Shown here: positions 1-9,489 of the stretch, piece by piece | How the letters are laid out: every line of letters begins with the position of its first letter | How positions within the stretch are numbered: position 1 is the first letter of the stretch | Source of the DNA: Puniceicoccaceae bacterium 5H | Lineage (GTDB): Bacteria > Verrucomicrobiota > Verrucomicrobiia > Opitutales > Oceanipulchritudinaceae | DNA length: 64,000 nucleotides | Direction of reading: 5' to 3' | Assembly: GCA_009772895.1 (NCBI GenBank) | Contig: WOUP01000002.1 | Span: 186,001 to 250,000 of the forward strand | The notes under the pieces: generated by a model | Seen by the model: the letters and a program-made list of their open reading frames with translations, nothing else | The model's database searches: none | What the model was told of the DNA's origin: nothing | Position numbers and translations under genes: made by a program

Positions 1-1
1 G

Positions 2-148
2 ATCCGAGTATGCCCTCGTCGCCCTCCAGACTTCGCCGGGTTCAAGGCCTGCAAATGGGATTTTGCCTGGACCCGGCGAGAGCAGTGGAAGCAGAAGAAC
101 GGAGAGCAGGAGCGGGTGAGGATTGTTCGAGAGGTTGAGAGACTTTAA
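2..148 (+). CDS. possible C-terminal end of a gene entering from the left
   Basis: Frame 2 is open from the window edge to a TAA at 146-148. The last 30 or so residues are rich in Trp, Lys, Arg and Glu (for example KWDFAWTRREQWKQKNGEQ), which looks more like protein than random GC-rich DNA. The other two plus frames also stay open for over 100 bases, so this is weak support. No family can be named. Confidence 0.25.
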   Translation: MRVCPRRPPDFAGFKACKWDFAWTRREQWKQKNGEQERVRIVREVERL

Positions 149-431
149 TGGCGGTAGCGCATGATGCTAATTGTTGGTGAACAAGCAGTCATGCATGAAT
201 TCTGGATGCGAACATAGTATATCAAACGCCAATAAGAAACGCAATCGGATCAACCCCTCACCTCTATTGCGTCAGGCCTGAAGGCATGACCTCCACCACG
301 CCCCGCTGCAAATGAGCCCTAATCGGTCCAGGCAAGCCCTGCCTGAGGGAATTTCCCTCGGTACCTTTCGCCTTGCCTGAGGCGGGCTGGGCCTCACACT
401 GGTGACTTTCACTATCCTGCGTGCGGCGGAT
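149..431. other. intergenic region upstream of smc
   Basis: No convincing gene on either strand. A minus-strand ORF that starts inside smc and runs to 272 is a shadow of the Walker A region of smc. The stretch around 180-240 is AT-rich and could hold the smc promoter, but no clear -35/-10 pair was identified. Confidence 0.4.
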
Positions 432-3400
432 ATGTATCTGAAGGAATTACGGATCAACGGCTTCAAGTCCTTTGCGCAGAATACGCGCCTGGACCTTGCG
501 CCCGGGGTCACGGCGATCGTCGGACCCAACGGTTGCGGCAAGAGCAACATCGCGGACGCGCTGCGTTGGGTGCTGGGGGAGTCGTCGGCCAAGTCGTTGC
601 GCGCGGGGGCCATGAGCGACGTGATCTTTCAGGGCACAACCAACCGTGCACCGTTGAACCTCGCGGAGGTGTTCCTGCTCTTCACCGATTGCGAAAAGCA
701 GCTCGGGCCCGGTTACAATGAAGTCGAGGTGGGGCGCAAGGTGGCGCGTGAGGGTGGCAGCGACTACTTTCTCAACGGCAAGCGGGTGCGTCGGCGCGAC
801 ATCCAGCAGCTGTTCATGGATACCGGCATCGGGCAGGTCAGCTACTCCTTTATGCTGCAGGGGCAGATCGACCAGATCCTCTCCAACGACCCGGCCGAGC
901 GACGGGCGATCTTTGAGGAGGCCGCCGGCATCTCGCGCTACAAGACGCAGCGGCGCGAGGCCCTGCAAAAGCTCGAAAGCGTCGACGCCAACCTCGCGCG
1001 CGTGACCGATGTGCTGGACGAGGTGAGCCGCCAGATCGGCACGCTCAAGCGCCAGGCGGCCAAGGCCATCCGCTACCGTCGGATCGATCGCCGCCGCCGC
1101 AGCCTCGACCTCGCGCTGAAGTCCCGGCGCTTTCAGCTCGTGCGCGAAGACGTGAGCGAGCACGAGCGCAAGCTGGCCTTTCTGGAGCGCGAAGTGGAGC
1201 AGGCCCGGCACAAGTTGCAGCAGGCGGAGGAGGCCATCGCGCAAAAGCGTAACCGGCGCAATCAGCTGCAGGCCCAGGCTCAGGAGCTGCAACAGCAGGT
1301 GTTCGACGCGCGTTCGCGGCGCGATCAGGCCCGGCAGCGCATCGGGTTCGCCGAAGAGCGCCTGGCGGACAACGCTCGGCGTTCGCAGGAGCTGGAGACG
1401 CAGATCGACCAGATCGAAGACCAGTTACAGGCGCTTGGCGTGCAGGTGGAAGAGCAGCGTGCGGTGTTGGAAAAGCGCCAGGCCGAGGGCGCGGAGACGG
1501 AGCAGAATTTTTCTCAGCAAGAGCAGGCTCTGGCCGAGCTGCAACGCCAGTTGGCCGACACCGAGCGCGCACACAGTCAGGCCCGGCAAGTGGTGTTGAC
1601 CAAAGAGAGCGGGGTGAGCCGGTTGCGGTCGCGTACCACCACGCTGGAGGTCGACTTGAAGACCTTTCAGGCGCGCCATGCCCAACTGGCGACCGATGTC
1701 GACGGCCTGAAGCAGGAAGTCGAGCGCCTGGAGCAGGAGGCGGTGCAAATCCGCGAAATTTGGCAGCAGCGCCAGCAGGATCACGCGCAGGCTCGCGAAA
1801 AGGTGGAGGCGGCGACCGCGCAGATCCGTCAGGCGCAAGAGGCGCGCCGCGAAGCCGAGCAGGCCTTGGCCGCCCTCGAGCAGCAATACACGCGTCAGGA
1901 GGGGCAAATCCAGGCGTGGCAGGCGCTGCAGGACAAGCTCGAGGGTTTTTCGCAGGGGGCCAAAGCGCTGTTGCAGGGCAAGCTCCAGGGCGCGTTGGCG
2001 GCGGCAGATTGCTCGTTGCTGCTCAAGCACCTGCGCGTAACGGAAGGCTACGGCGTCGCGATCGAAGCGTTGCTCGGCGCGGCGGGCGAGGGTGTGTGGG
2101 TGCAGGATCCCCAGCGTGTTCCGGGAGTGGTCGAAGCCCTGCGCGCGAAGAAGTTCGACCGCGTGGCGCTGCTGTTCGACACCGAGGCGCCCGTACCCAA
2201 CGAAGACGTTTCGCCGCTCGAGGGCCTGAAGCCCGCCCGCACGCTGGTAAAGGTGCAGACCGAGGAGGCGCGTCCGCTGGTCGACCGGTTGCTGGGCGAC
2301 TGCTACTATTGCGAGGACGTGGCGGCGTTTTTTGCGGCCTGGCGGGAGCATCCGGACTTCGCTTTCCGCTACCTCGTGACCGCCAACGGGGAGATGATCG
2401 ACGGGCGGGGCCTGATACAGGCCGGCGGGCGCAGCGGCCAGCAACAGACCTCTTACCTCGAGCGGGCGCGTCAGATCGATCAGGCCAAGGAGGCGTTGAA
2501 GCAGCTCGACGATCAGGTGACGGATGCCGGACAGCGCGTGGATGTCGCCGCGCGCAAGGTCCAGACCGTCGAGCAGCAGGCCGAAGAGCAGCGCAAGTGG
2601 CTCAACGAGCTGTCGCAGGAGCTTTCGACCCTGCAGGGCCAGCGCAAGAGTGCCGACCGCAGCCACGAGCAGGCGGGGCGGCAGTTGCAGCAGCGTCAAC
2701 AGGAGCTGGCCAAGCTCGAGACCCAACGCGGCGAGTCCGAGCAACGCCTGCAGGCGGCCCAGCAGGAAATGACCGCGCTGGAGCAGGAGATCGCCGCCGC
2801 GCAGGAACAGGTGACGCAAAAGGAGGCCGAGGTGGCGCGCTTGCGCGGCGAGGTCGAGCAGGCCAAGGAGAGCTTTAACGAAGAGCGCCTCGCGCGGGCG
2901 GAACGGCGTCAGCAGATCGAGTTGGGCCAGCGCGACCTGCAGGAAAAGGAGCAACAGCAACGCCGCGCCCAGAACGCGCTCAAGCAGCGCCGCGACGAGT
3001 CGCGCAACATCGCCCGGCAAAATACGGACTTGCAGCAGCAGTTGACCACCGCACGCCAGGAGGTCGAGACGGCGGAGGCCGAGCTGAACAAGGGCACGCA
3101 GCAGCTGGAGACCGCCCGGCAAGATCTGGATGCACTGGACAAGGACGTGACGGTGGTGGAAAAGGGCCTGACCGCTCAACGCGAGTCCGTCGAGCGCCTG
3201 ACGAAGGAGCACACGCGCGTCGAGGTGGCGTTGGCCAAGTTGCAGACGCAGCGGGACAATTTGCTCGCCGATGCCCAATCGGCCTACGAGCTGGACCTGA
3301 AGCACGAGGACTGGCGTCGCCATTGGCTGGAGGCGGGCGAGCCCGTGCCGGAGCGCCTGCGCGTGGAGATCGACGAGTGGGAGGCCGACGAGGCGGAGGA

Positions 3401-4127
3401 AGAGGCCGAAGTCGACACTTCGCCCGAGGCGTTGCGCGCGGTCGAGGAGCCGGATTGGGAGCCGGTGGCCAAGGAGGTCGAGCAGCTGCGGCAGAAGCTG
3501 GGCTCACTGGGCACGGTCAACCTGCTGGCGATCGAGGAATACAAGGAGCTGAAGGAGCGCCACGCCTTCCTCAAGAACCAGAGCGACGACCTCTGGCAGA
3601 GCAAGGATCAGCTGATGCAGGCGATCGACGAGATCAACACGACTTCCGAGCGCCTCTTCGCCGAAACCTTCGCGCAGATCCGGACGAATTTTGCCTACAC
3701 CTTCGAGCAGCTCTTCGGCGGCGGCAAGGCCGAGCTGAACCTCGTCGATGCGGAGGATGTGCTCGAGTCGGGCGTCGAGATCATCGCCCAGCCGCCCGGC
3801 ACGCGCCTGAAGAGCCTCGCCTTGCTCAGCGGCGGACAAAAGACCATGACCGCGGTGGCCCTGCTCTTTGCCGTCTACATGGTCAAGCCCAGCCCCTTTG
3901 CCGTGCTCGACGAGCTGGACGCGCCGCTGGATGACGCCAACATCGGCCGCTTTTGCGACATGGTGAAGCGCTTTACCGACAAGTCGCAGTTCCTGCTCAT
4001 CACGCACAGCAAGCGCACGATCAGCATCGCCGACACGATCTACGGTGTCACCATGCAGGAGCGCGGCGTCTCCCGCCTCGTTTCGATGCGCTTCAATCAC
4101 CACAAAGGCGAAGCCGAGGTGGCGTAG
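432..4127 (+). CDS. smc: chromosome segregation protein SMC
   Basis: SMC ATPase that organises and segregates the chromosome in the cytoplasm, normally with ScpA and ScpB. The 1231-residue chain has the expected order: N-terminal head with Walker A GPNGCGKSN (residues 31-39), a long Gln/Glu/Arg-rich coiled coil, a hinge around 500-660, a return coiled coil, and a C-terminal head with signature LLSGGQKTM near 1131 and Walker B FAVLDELDAPLDD near 1156. The ATG at 432 gives the canonical SMC start MYLKELRINGFKSFA; an in-frame GTG at 402 would add ten atypical residues. No scpA or scpB lies nearby. Several long ORFs on the other strand are shadows of the biased coiled-coil codons. Confidence 0.97.
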   Translation: MYLKELRINGFKSFAQNTRLDLAPGVTAIVGPNGCGKSNIADALRWVLGESSAKSLRAGAMSDVIFQGTTNRAPLNLAEVFLLFTDCEKQLGPGYNEVEVGRKVAREGGSDYFLNGKRVRRRDIQQLFMDTGIGQVSYSFMLQGQIDQILSNDPAERRAIFEEAAGISRYKTQRREALQKLESVDANLARVTDVLDEVSRQIGTLKRQAAKAIRYRRIDRRRRSLDLALKSRRFQLVREDVSEHERKLAFLEREVEQARHKLQQAEEAIAQKRNRRNQLQAQAQELQQQVFDARSRRDQARQRIGFAEERLADNARRSQELETQIDQIEDQLQALGVQVEEQRAVLEKRQAEGAETEQNFSQQEQALAELQRQLADTERAHSQARQVVLTKESGVSRLRSRTTTLEVDLKTFQARHAQLATDVDGLKQEVERLEQEAVQIREIWQQRQQDHAQAREKVEAATAQIRQAQEARREAEQALAALEQQYTRQEGQIQAWQALQDKLEGFSQGAKALLQGKLQGALAAADCSLLLKHLRVTEGYGVAIEALLGAAGEGVWVQDPQRVPGVVEALRAKKFDRVALLFDTEAPVPNEDVSPLEGLKPARTLVKVQTEEARPLVDRLLGDCYYCEDVAAFFAAWREHPDFAFRYLVTANGEMIDGRGLIQAGGRSGQQQTSYLERARQIDQAKEALKQLDDQVTDAGQRVDVAARKVQTVEQQAEEQRKWLNELSQELSTLQGQRKSADRSHEQAGRQLQQRQQELAKLETQRGESEQRLQAAQQEMTALEQEIAAAQEQVTQKEAEVARLRGEVEQAKESFNEERLARAERRQQIELGQRDLQEKEQQQRRAQNALKQRRDESRNIARQNTDLQQQLTTARQEVETAEAELNKGTQQLETARQDLDALDKDVTVVEKGLTAQRESVERLTKEHTRVEVALAKLQTQRDNLLADAQSAYELDLKHEDWRRHWLEAGEPVPERLRVEIDEWEADEAEEEAEVDTSPEALRAVEEPDWEPVAKEVEQLRQKLGSLGTVNLLAIEEYKELKERHAFLKNQSDDLWQSKDQLMQAIDEINTTSERLFAETFAQIRTNFAYTFEQLFGGGKAELNLVDAEDVLESGVEIIAQPPGTRLKSLALLSGGQKTMTAVALLFAVYMVKPSPFAVLDELDAPLDDANIGRFCDMVKRFTDKSQFLLITHSKRTISIADTIYGVTMQERGVSRLVSMRFNHHKGEAEVA

Positions 4128-4141
4128 GGGCCTTGGGGGAG

Positions 4142-4744
4142 TTAGTCTTCGAGTGCCGTCCGCAGGGCGAGCTGCATCCATGCCAGGGTGGGGCTCGAGT
4201 CGCCTCGCATCGCCGCAGCTGCCGCTTCTCCATAGCCGTCGTTGGGGCGTGGGCGCAAGCGCGCGAAAGGCGGCAGCCCGTAGCGCATCGCGAGGGCATT
4301 GGCCAGAAGTCGCGCGCTGCGTCCGTTGCCGTTGGCAAAGGGGTGAATGCGTACCCACTCGGCGTGAGCCCATGCGCACGCGTGCAGCACGGCGGAAATC
4401 TTGTCACCATCCAACTTCGTTCCGGCCTCTATGTGGTGATCCAGATAGCTCACAAGCTTATCCAGTCGTTCCTCGAAGTGTTGTAGCGCCGCATGAACTT
4501 TTTTCGCTGGCAATCCGTGGCCCCGACCCACTCGGACTTCGATCCCTTCCAGGCCGGGCTCACCCCGAAAGGCGCCTGACCAGTGGGGATTTGGCGGGGT
4601 GAGGCGGTCCAGCATGAGGCGATGCCATTCCCGGATCGTTTCAACCGACAACGCTTCCCGACGGCGTGCCGCATCGCGAATAGCTCGGAGCAGAGCCCGC
4701 AGGTTGTCGCGCAGCTGCGGACTATCCTCGTCCCAGTCAGGCAT
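4142..4744 (-). CDS. Fic-domain protein (putative AMP transferase toxin)
   Basis: A 200-residue Fic/DOC family protein. Fic enzymes usually transfer AMP from ATP to a hydroxyl on a target protein. The core motif is HPFANGNGRSAR at residues 134-145, with catalytic His134, the anion-hole GNGR and its Arg; Asn replaces the more usual Asp/Glu at the fifth position, as in many active family members. An upstream WSGAFRGEP segment fits the Fic fold. No N-terminal or C-terminal [ST]xxxE[GN] inhibitory motif is obvious in this chain, so inhibition would have to come from elsewhere. Its start overlaps the end of the ribbon-helix-helix gene by 8 bases, implying one operon. It converges on smc 14 bases from that gene's stop. 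Confidence 0.85.
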   Translation of the reverse strand: MPDWDEDSPQLRDNLRALLRAIRDAARRREALSVETIREWHRLMLDRLTPPNPHWSGAFRGEPGLEGIEVRVGRGHGLPAKKVHAALQHFEERLDKLVSYLDHHIEAGTKLDGDKISAVLHACAWAHAEWVRIHPFANGNGRSARLLANALAMRYGLPPFARLRPRPNDGYGEAAAAAMRGDSSPTLAWMQLALRTALED

Positions 4745-5063
4745 CGACGAGGTGTTGCACGTGGGCGGTCAGGGATTCGCTGGTAGGGTCGACCGTGCCT
4801 TCTGCCGGGTCCGTTTTGCTGTCAGCTTCGGCCTCCACAAAACGGTCGATCGCAGCTTCAAAGTCCGGATCTTTGGTCTGGTAGGCCTTTAGGGCTTGGT
4901 GGAGGGCGTCGGCCTCGTGTGCCATGGCCAGCGCCTGGTCCTTTACGTAGCTTGCGACGGCTTCGTTGATGAGGCGATTCTTGGTCTTGCCGGAAATCTT
5001 GCTTAACCGGGCGAGCGCTTCTTGTACGCCCTCATCCAGTCGTACCGTAGAGCGGTTTTTCAT
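4737..5063 (-). CDS. ribbon-helix-helix protein, probable partner/antitoxin of Fic
   Basis: A 108-residue protein. The first 45 residues look like a CopG/RHH DNA-binding domain: a short basic strand (STVRLDEGV) followed by two helices (ALARLSKISG, NRLINEAVASYV). The acidic tail from about residue 60 may bind the toxin. Residues 84-89 (TDPAEG, bases 4797-4814) fit the [ST]xxxE[GN] motif by which class I Fic antitoxins block the ATP gamma-phosphate site. Gene order (DNA-binding partner first, 8-base overlap with fic) is typical of autoregulated toxin-antitoxin operons. The antitoxin role is inferred from context; the domain call is fairly firm. Confidence 0.75.
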   Translation of the reverse strand: MKNRSTVRLDEGVQEALARLSKISGKTKNRLINEAVASYVKDQALAMAHEADALHQALKAYQTKDPDFEAAIDRFVEAEADSKTDPAEGTVDPTSESLTAHVQHLVDA

Positions 5064-5069
5064 GCTACC

Positions 5070-5097
5070 AAGATAAACCCGTATAACATGGTGTCAA
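5070..5097 (-). promoter_or_regulatory. sigma70-like promoter of the RHH-Fic operon
   Basis: Reading leftward, a perfect TTGACA (5092-5097) is followed after 16 bases by TATCTT (5070-5075). The RHH start codon begins at 5063, only six bases beyond the -10 hexamer, so transcripts would be leaderless or nearly so. No Shine-Dalgarno sequence precedes the ATG, which agrees. Confidence 0.55.
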
Positions 5098-5142
5098 TCA
5101 TGATGGAATGACGTCAAAACGCGTGAATGGCGCCCGGCCTCC

Positions 5143-6420
5143 CTACCGCTTCAGGGCGAACGGTTCGCCGTTGACGATGACCTGGTGGAGCGAGAAGTCT
5201 TGCACGCGGTCACTGAGGTGCAGGTTTGGCTCACGGGCGTCGAGGGCGATCTCACGTAGCGTGATGTCGCTGATCTCGGTATTGGCGTTGCCTTCGATCA
5301 CGCCGAGGGAGCGCAACGAGCCGCTGATGTTGGCGAGGGTGATGTCGCGCACGATCGAAGGGGGCGGCGTCTGGCCTTTGAGATCGAAATACTGGGACCA
5401 GCCCCGGATGTCGAAGAGCACCGCGCCGGGCGCCTGGATGGAGATGCCACGCAGCGTAAAGTCCTTGTAACGCTGGGGCGTATCGCCGCGCAGCTTCAGG
5501 CGCAGCAACGGCATGGAGCCGGTCACCTCGCAGTTTTCCACCACGACATCCCGGATGGCAGTCGCTTCGCTGCCGCAGGTGAGGGCTCCGTGTCCGCGGC
5601 GAAATTCGCAGTCTGAGACGTAGATATCCTGGACCGGCTGGCTCTGCTTGTCTTTCAGCGCGAACGGGCCCTTGGTGCCCTTCAGCGCAATGCAATCGTC
5701 CGTGACGGAAAAGTAGCACTCGCGAATCTCCACCTCCTGGCAGCTGTCGACGTCGATGCCGTCCGAGCTGGGCACCTGACGGTAGTCATCCGGCACCGTG
5801 AAGCGCACGCCCTGAATCCTGACCTCCTGGCAATTGTAGAGGTGGAGGTTCCAGAACTGGGAGTCCTTGAAGGTGATGCCCTCGATGCGCACATCGCGGG
5901 CGTTTTGGATGAGGCTCAGGCGGGCGCGCGGGACGCTCAGGTTCTCGAAGTTCTTCGGATCGGCGGATGCCCGGCGTTCGCGCCAGAATTGGTCCCAGAT
6001 GGGGCGGCCTGCGCCGTCGAGCGTGCCGGCGCCCGTGATGCGCAGGCCGTCGCAGCCATCGGCGTTGATCAGGGCCGGGTTGAAGCTTTCCTCGAAGTGC
6101 CCTTCGATGCGGGTGCGTTGCTCGGGAAAGTTGGCCATGTCAGTCGAGCACTGGAGCACACTGCCTTCGGTCAGGTGCAGGTTCACGCCCGGCTTCAGAA
6201 ACAGCGCGCCGCTCACAAACACGCCCTCGGGCACCACGACGGTGCCCCCGCCGTCGGCGGCCACGGCGTCGATGGTGGCCTGAATCGCCTCGGTGTTGAG
6301 CTGCTGGCCATCGCCCACGGCTCCGTGGTCGACGATGTTGAGATCCGCTGCCCACGCCCCGGGCAGGATCGCACAGAGGATGAACAGGGCGGGATAGAGA
6401 GAAAAGGGGCGGCGCAGCAT
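5143..6420 (-). CDS. secreted GH28 polygalacturonase-family glycoside hydrolase
   Basis: Right-handed beta-helix enzyme of family GH28, which hydrolyses alpha-1,4-galacturonosyl or related links in pectin. From the ATG at 6420 the protein starts MLRRPFSLYPALFILCAI, a good signal peptide ending near GAWA; an in-frame start at 6468 would add 16 residues before it and is less likely. The mature part opens with NIVDHGAVGDG and QATIDAVAADGGGTVVVPEG, standard for the family. Catalytic landmarks are DGIDVDSC, TDDCIALKG, GHGALTCGSE and RLKLRG, corresponding to the conserved acidic, His and Arg/Lys residues of GH28. It is divergent from the TonB receptor gene at 6779, so the two may share a control region. 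Exact substrate is unknown. Confidence 0.88.
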   Translation of the reverse strand: MLRRPFSLYPALFILCAILPGAWAADLNIVDHGAVGDGQQLNTEAIQATIDAVAADGGGTVVVPEGVFVSGALFLKPGVNLHLTEGSVLQCSTDMANFPEQRTRIEGHFEESFNPALINADGCDGLRITGAGTLDGAGRPIWDQFWRERRASADPKNFENLSVPRARLSLIQNARDVRIEGITFKDSQFWNLHLYNCQEVRIQGVRFTVPDDYRQVPSSDGIDVDSCQEVEIRECYFSVTDDCIALKGTKGPFALKDKQSQPVQDIYVSDCEFRRGHGALTCGSEATAIRDVVVENCEVTGSMPLLRLKLRGDTPQRYKDFTLRGISIQAPGAVLFDIRGWSQYFDLKGQTPPPSIVRDITLANISGSLRSLGVIEGNANTEISDITLREIALDAREPNLHLSDRVQDFSLHQVIVNGEPFALKR

Positions 6421-6778
6421 CGAGAGCAGGGATGGGGGTGAACTCAATCGGGCTCTATACAGAAGCACGCTGGGGGCTAGGCAGCAAATGCCGTGACCGT
6501 GGACAGTCAGAACATATGTGGGGTGAGAAGGGCGATATTGATCAAGGGTGAACCAACACGTTTAGCGATTAGAGGATTAGGGCCAGGATAGTTAAGGGTG
6601 TATCAATTTATAGCTTACGAGATATCTGCTTAGGCTATGCAATGATGCGCAATTAGGCGGTAGATTTTGCTCAATCGAAACGGCTGTTTAGTGATTGGTA
6701 TAAGGCGCGCTGAAAGTAGAGACTCACCCATTTCAGAGTCTGTCTCTGATTACGTTTAACCGTCTCAATACCAAAAAG
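6421..6778. promoter_or_regulatory. divergent promoter region between GH28 and TonB receptor genes
   Basis: About 360 bases without a supported gene, AT-rich from 6490 onward. It must hold the promoters of both flanking genes. At 6643-6655 it contains TGATGCGCAATTA, a TGCGCA-centred site resembling ones near other glycan genes in this window (see findings). The minus ORF at 6671-7135 overlaps the receptor gene and is not supported. Confidence 0.4.
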
Positions 6779-9271
6779 ATGTCCCGTCTTCTTGTGTGTC
6801 AGCTCGGCTGTGTACTCCTCAGTGCATCCGCTCTCTTGGCTCAGGACTATAGCGATCCTGCCTATACCGGTTCCGATTCCGATGATTCGGACCTGGAAAC
6901 CCTCGATACCTTTACCGCCAGCGGGCGCGTCACAGAGCCTTATCAGGCCGTCGGCTTCGACAGTGTGCGCGCTAGCACTACCGTTACGCGCGACGCCTTG
7001 CTCTCGGCACCGCCAGGGATCAGCGGCCTGAAAATGCTGGAAGGCATTCCCGGAGTCGTGATGAGCAACTCCGATGCGAACGGTCTTTACGAATTCGGCA
7101 ACCAGTTGCTGGTGCGTGCCTTCGGGTTCGAGCAACTCGGCTTTACCCTCGACGGCATTCCGATGGGCCGCACGCAGGCCTTTGGCGGCAGCCCCATCTA
7201 CCGCTACGTCGACAACGAAAATCTAAAGGAGGTCGTGGCCAACCAGGGCTCGGGTGACGTTACGGTGCCCGGCTATGTTTCCCTCGGGCCGTCGTTCGAA
7301 TACTTCACCGCCGATCCGACGGAAGATTTCGAGCCGCACCTGGAGGCCTCCTACGGCTCCAACGATTACACACGCGTCTTCGCCAAGGTCAACGTGGGCG
7401 AGATCGCGCCGGGGCTGACGGGCTACTACAGCATCTCGTCGATCCAGGCCAACTACTGGCGCGGGCCCAACGAAAACGACCGCATCCACATGGAGGGCAA
7501 GATCCGGTGGGAGGCGACGGAAAAGATCACCATGTCGGCCCTCTACGTCTACAACGACTTCGAGGACGGCGACTACCGCTTCCTGGGTTTGAGCGACTAC
7601 GAGACTTATGGGCGCTACTTCGATTACGCGCCCTATATGCCGGTCGCGCCCGGGCTGACCATGTCGACCGATGAGGTGGGCTATGATTACGCCGCCGCCC
7701 GTGCGGCCTACAATGCCGATCCGCAGGCCAACCTCGGTGCGTTCTTTGTGGCGACGCCCGACGGCATCCCGGACAACCTGCAGGGCCGCATGCTCGAGCG
7801 CGATGCCGACGGCAATCCGACCGGCGATATTGTCTCTACCGGGCGCGACGAAAACGGCTTTGTCGTGACCGATGAATATCGCGGCCACATCAACGCCCGG
7901 ACCGACGACCTCTTCGGCTACAACATCGACTTCGATCTCAGCGAAGCGATCAACCTGCACAGCACCCTCTACTATGAAGACAAGATGGGGGACGGCGTCA
8001 GCTACGACGATTTTGCAGGCGAGGTGGAGCACTACATCCGGCAGACGGAAAACGGCTTCGACATCGACGGCCCGCAGGGCGTGCTCTGGGGCCTGACACA
8101 CCTCGAAGGCGAGCGCTACGGCGGCCGTCTGGACCTGACCTGGGACGTGAACGAGATGAATACCTTCCAGGCGGGCGTGTGGTATGAAAACGATGAGTTT
8201 TACCGCAACACCACGCGCTATAACATCCGCGACGGCCTGGCCCAGCCTGAGCCGCTCTTCGATTCGATCGCCTTTCTACGCAAGGACTTCACGCAGACGA
8301 CCGACTCGATGCAACTCTACCTCAAGGACACCCTCAAGTTGCTGGAGGACCGGTTGACGATCGAGGCGGGCGTCAAGGCGCTCGACGTGGATGTGGAGGT
8401 CGACGGCTTCCGCAGCGTGGAAGACTACGACGTGTGGGCCCGTCGCTACGACGATGCCGATTTTCTCGCCAACGGCGCGCATATCGATGCCTCGTGGGAC
8501 GACTACTTCCTGCCCTCCGTGGGGGCCACTTACAACCTGACCGAAACCGTCCAGGTCTTTGCCTCTTACGCCAAGAGCATGTCGAGCCCGACGGCGGAAG
8601 GGGAGGATGTGCTGAGCTACGGCGATCCGCGCAATTTCGACGTGCCGGACGCGCCGACCTCGAACAATTACGACATCGGCTTCCGCACCAACTTCAACGA
8701 ATTCAGCTCCTCCGTGGCGTTCTACTATGTGGACTTTGCCGACAAGCTGGAGAACGTCGGCTACTTCGACGCGGAGCAGAACGAGACCTTCAACCAATAT
8801 GAAACGGTCGGCGCCGTGACGGCCTACGGGGTCGAAATCGCGTCCACCTACGTGCCGCGTTGGGCCGGGGACGATCTTGCATTGACGACTTCGCTGCTGA
8901 TCAACGAGGCGGAATACGAAGGCGACTACGGCGGGCGCGATGGCAAGACCGTGGTCGGCACACCGGAGTGGAACCTCACGGCCACCGCCACCTATTCGTT
9001 CAGCCAGAGCGTGATTGGCAGCGTGACCGCGACGCACATGGGCGAGCGGCCGATGGATCAGGACAATTCGCTCTACGCGGAGGCCTATACCACCGTCGAC
9101 GCCTATCTGGAGTTCCGCTTCGACATGCTGGGCGAGGCATACGAAGGCTTCAGCCTGCGCGTCAACGGCACCAATCTCACCGATGAGGACGCGTTGGGCA
9201 ACATCTTCAGCTCGGGCGGGCGCCCCATCCAGGACCGCGCCTACAGCGTGACCCTCCGGGCGATCTTTTAG
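6779..9271 (+). CDS. TonB-dependent outer membrane receptor (830 aa)
   Basis: Outer membrane beta-barrel that imports a ligand using TonB energy. The start MSRLLVCQLGCVLLSASALLAQ is a signal peptide. The plug domain occupies roughly residues 45-190, with the usual VTRDALLSAPP, LKMLEGIPGV, VRAFGFEQLGFTLDGIPMG and VANQGSGD elements. The rest is a long barrel rich in Tyr, Asp and Asn, ending in RAYSVTLRAIF with the terminal Phe needed for BAM insertion. There is no CarboxypepD-like N-terminal domain and no SusD partner. Being divergent from GH28, it may import pectin fragments, but ferric or other ligands cannot be excluded. It is followed by a strong hairpin terminator. Confidence 0.92.
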   Translation: MSRLLVCQLGCVLLSASALLAQDYSDPAYTGSDSDDSDLETLDTFTASGRVTEPYQAVGFDSVRASTTVTRDALLSAPPGISGLKMLEGIPGVVMSNSDANGLYEFGNQLLVRAFGFEQLGFTLDGIPMGRTQAFGGSPIYRYVDNENLKEVVANQGSGDVTVPGYVSLGPSFEYFTADPTEDFEPHLEASYGSNDYTRVFAKVNVGEIAPGLTGYYSISSIQANYWRGPNENDRIHMEGKIRWEATEKITMSALYVYNDFEDGDYRFLGLSDYETYGRYFDYAPYMPVAPGLTMSTDEVGYDYAAARAAYNADPQANLGAFFVATPDGIPDNLQGRMLERDADGNPTGDIVSTGRDENGFVVTDEYRGHINARTDDLFGYNIDFDLSEAINLHSTLYYEDKMGDGVSYDDFAGEVEHYIRQTENGFDIDGPQGVLWGLTHLEGERYGGRLDLTWDVNEMNTFQAGVWYENDEFYRNTTRYNIRDGLAQPEPLFDSIAFLRKDFTQTTDSMQLYLKDTLKLLEDRLTIEAGVKALDVDVEVDGFRSVEDYDVWARRYDDADFLANGAHIDASWDDYFLPSVGATYNLTETVQVFASYAKSMSSPTAEGEDVLSYGDPRNFDVPDAPTSNNYDIGFRTNFNEFSSSVAFYYVDFADKLENVGYFDAEQNETFNQYETVGAVTAYGVEIASTYVPRWAGDDLALTTSLLINEAEYEGDYGGRDGKTVVGTPEWNLTATATYSFSQSVIGSVTATHMGERPMDQDNSLYAEAYTTVDAYLEFRFDMLGEAYEGFSLRVNGTNLTDEDALGNIFSSGGRPIQDRAYSVTLRAIF

Positions 9272-9300
9272 TCAGGGGCATCATCGTTAAGTCAGAGTTG

Positions 9301-9330
9301 GCTGCGGGCAAGGGCCCGCGGCCTTTTTGG
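9301..9330 (+). terminator. rho-independent terminator of the TonB receptor gene
   Basis: A 9-bp stem, 9301-9309 with 9314-9322 (one G-U pair), a 4-base AAGG loop, then C and a run of five T. It lies 30 bases after the receptor stop codon. Confidence 0.8.
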
Positions 9331-9489
9331 TGTTTACAGGGGGCTCGCCGGTTACCTTTGATGATGCTGACGCATAGATGGTAAATGGATGTAAAATGTT
9401 TATTAACAGATGCTTTTGAGATGTCTTCGGTTGAATTTGGTTGCGCCCCCTGGACGCGATTCTAGCCTTCAGCGCAATACCAGCTCCCC

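Noticed and set aside
1425-3323. 632-residue minus ORF inside smc
   Set aside because: Leu-rich antisense of the Gln/Glu-rich SMC coiled coil; smc is unambiguous.
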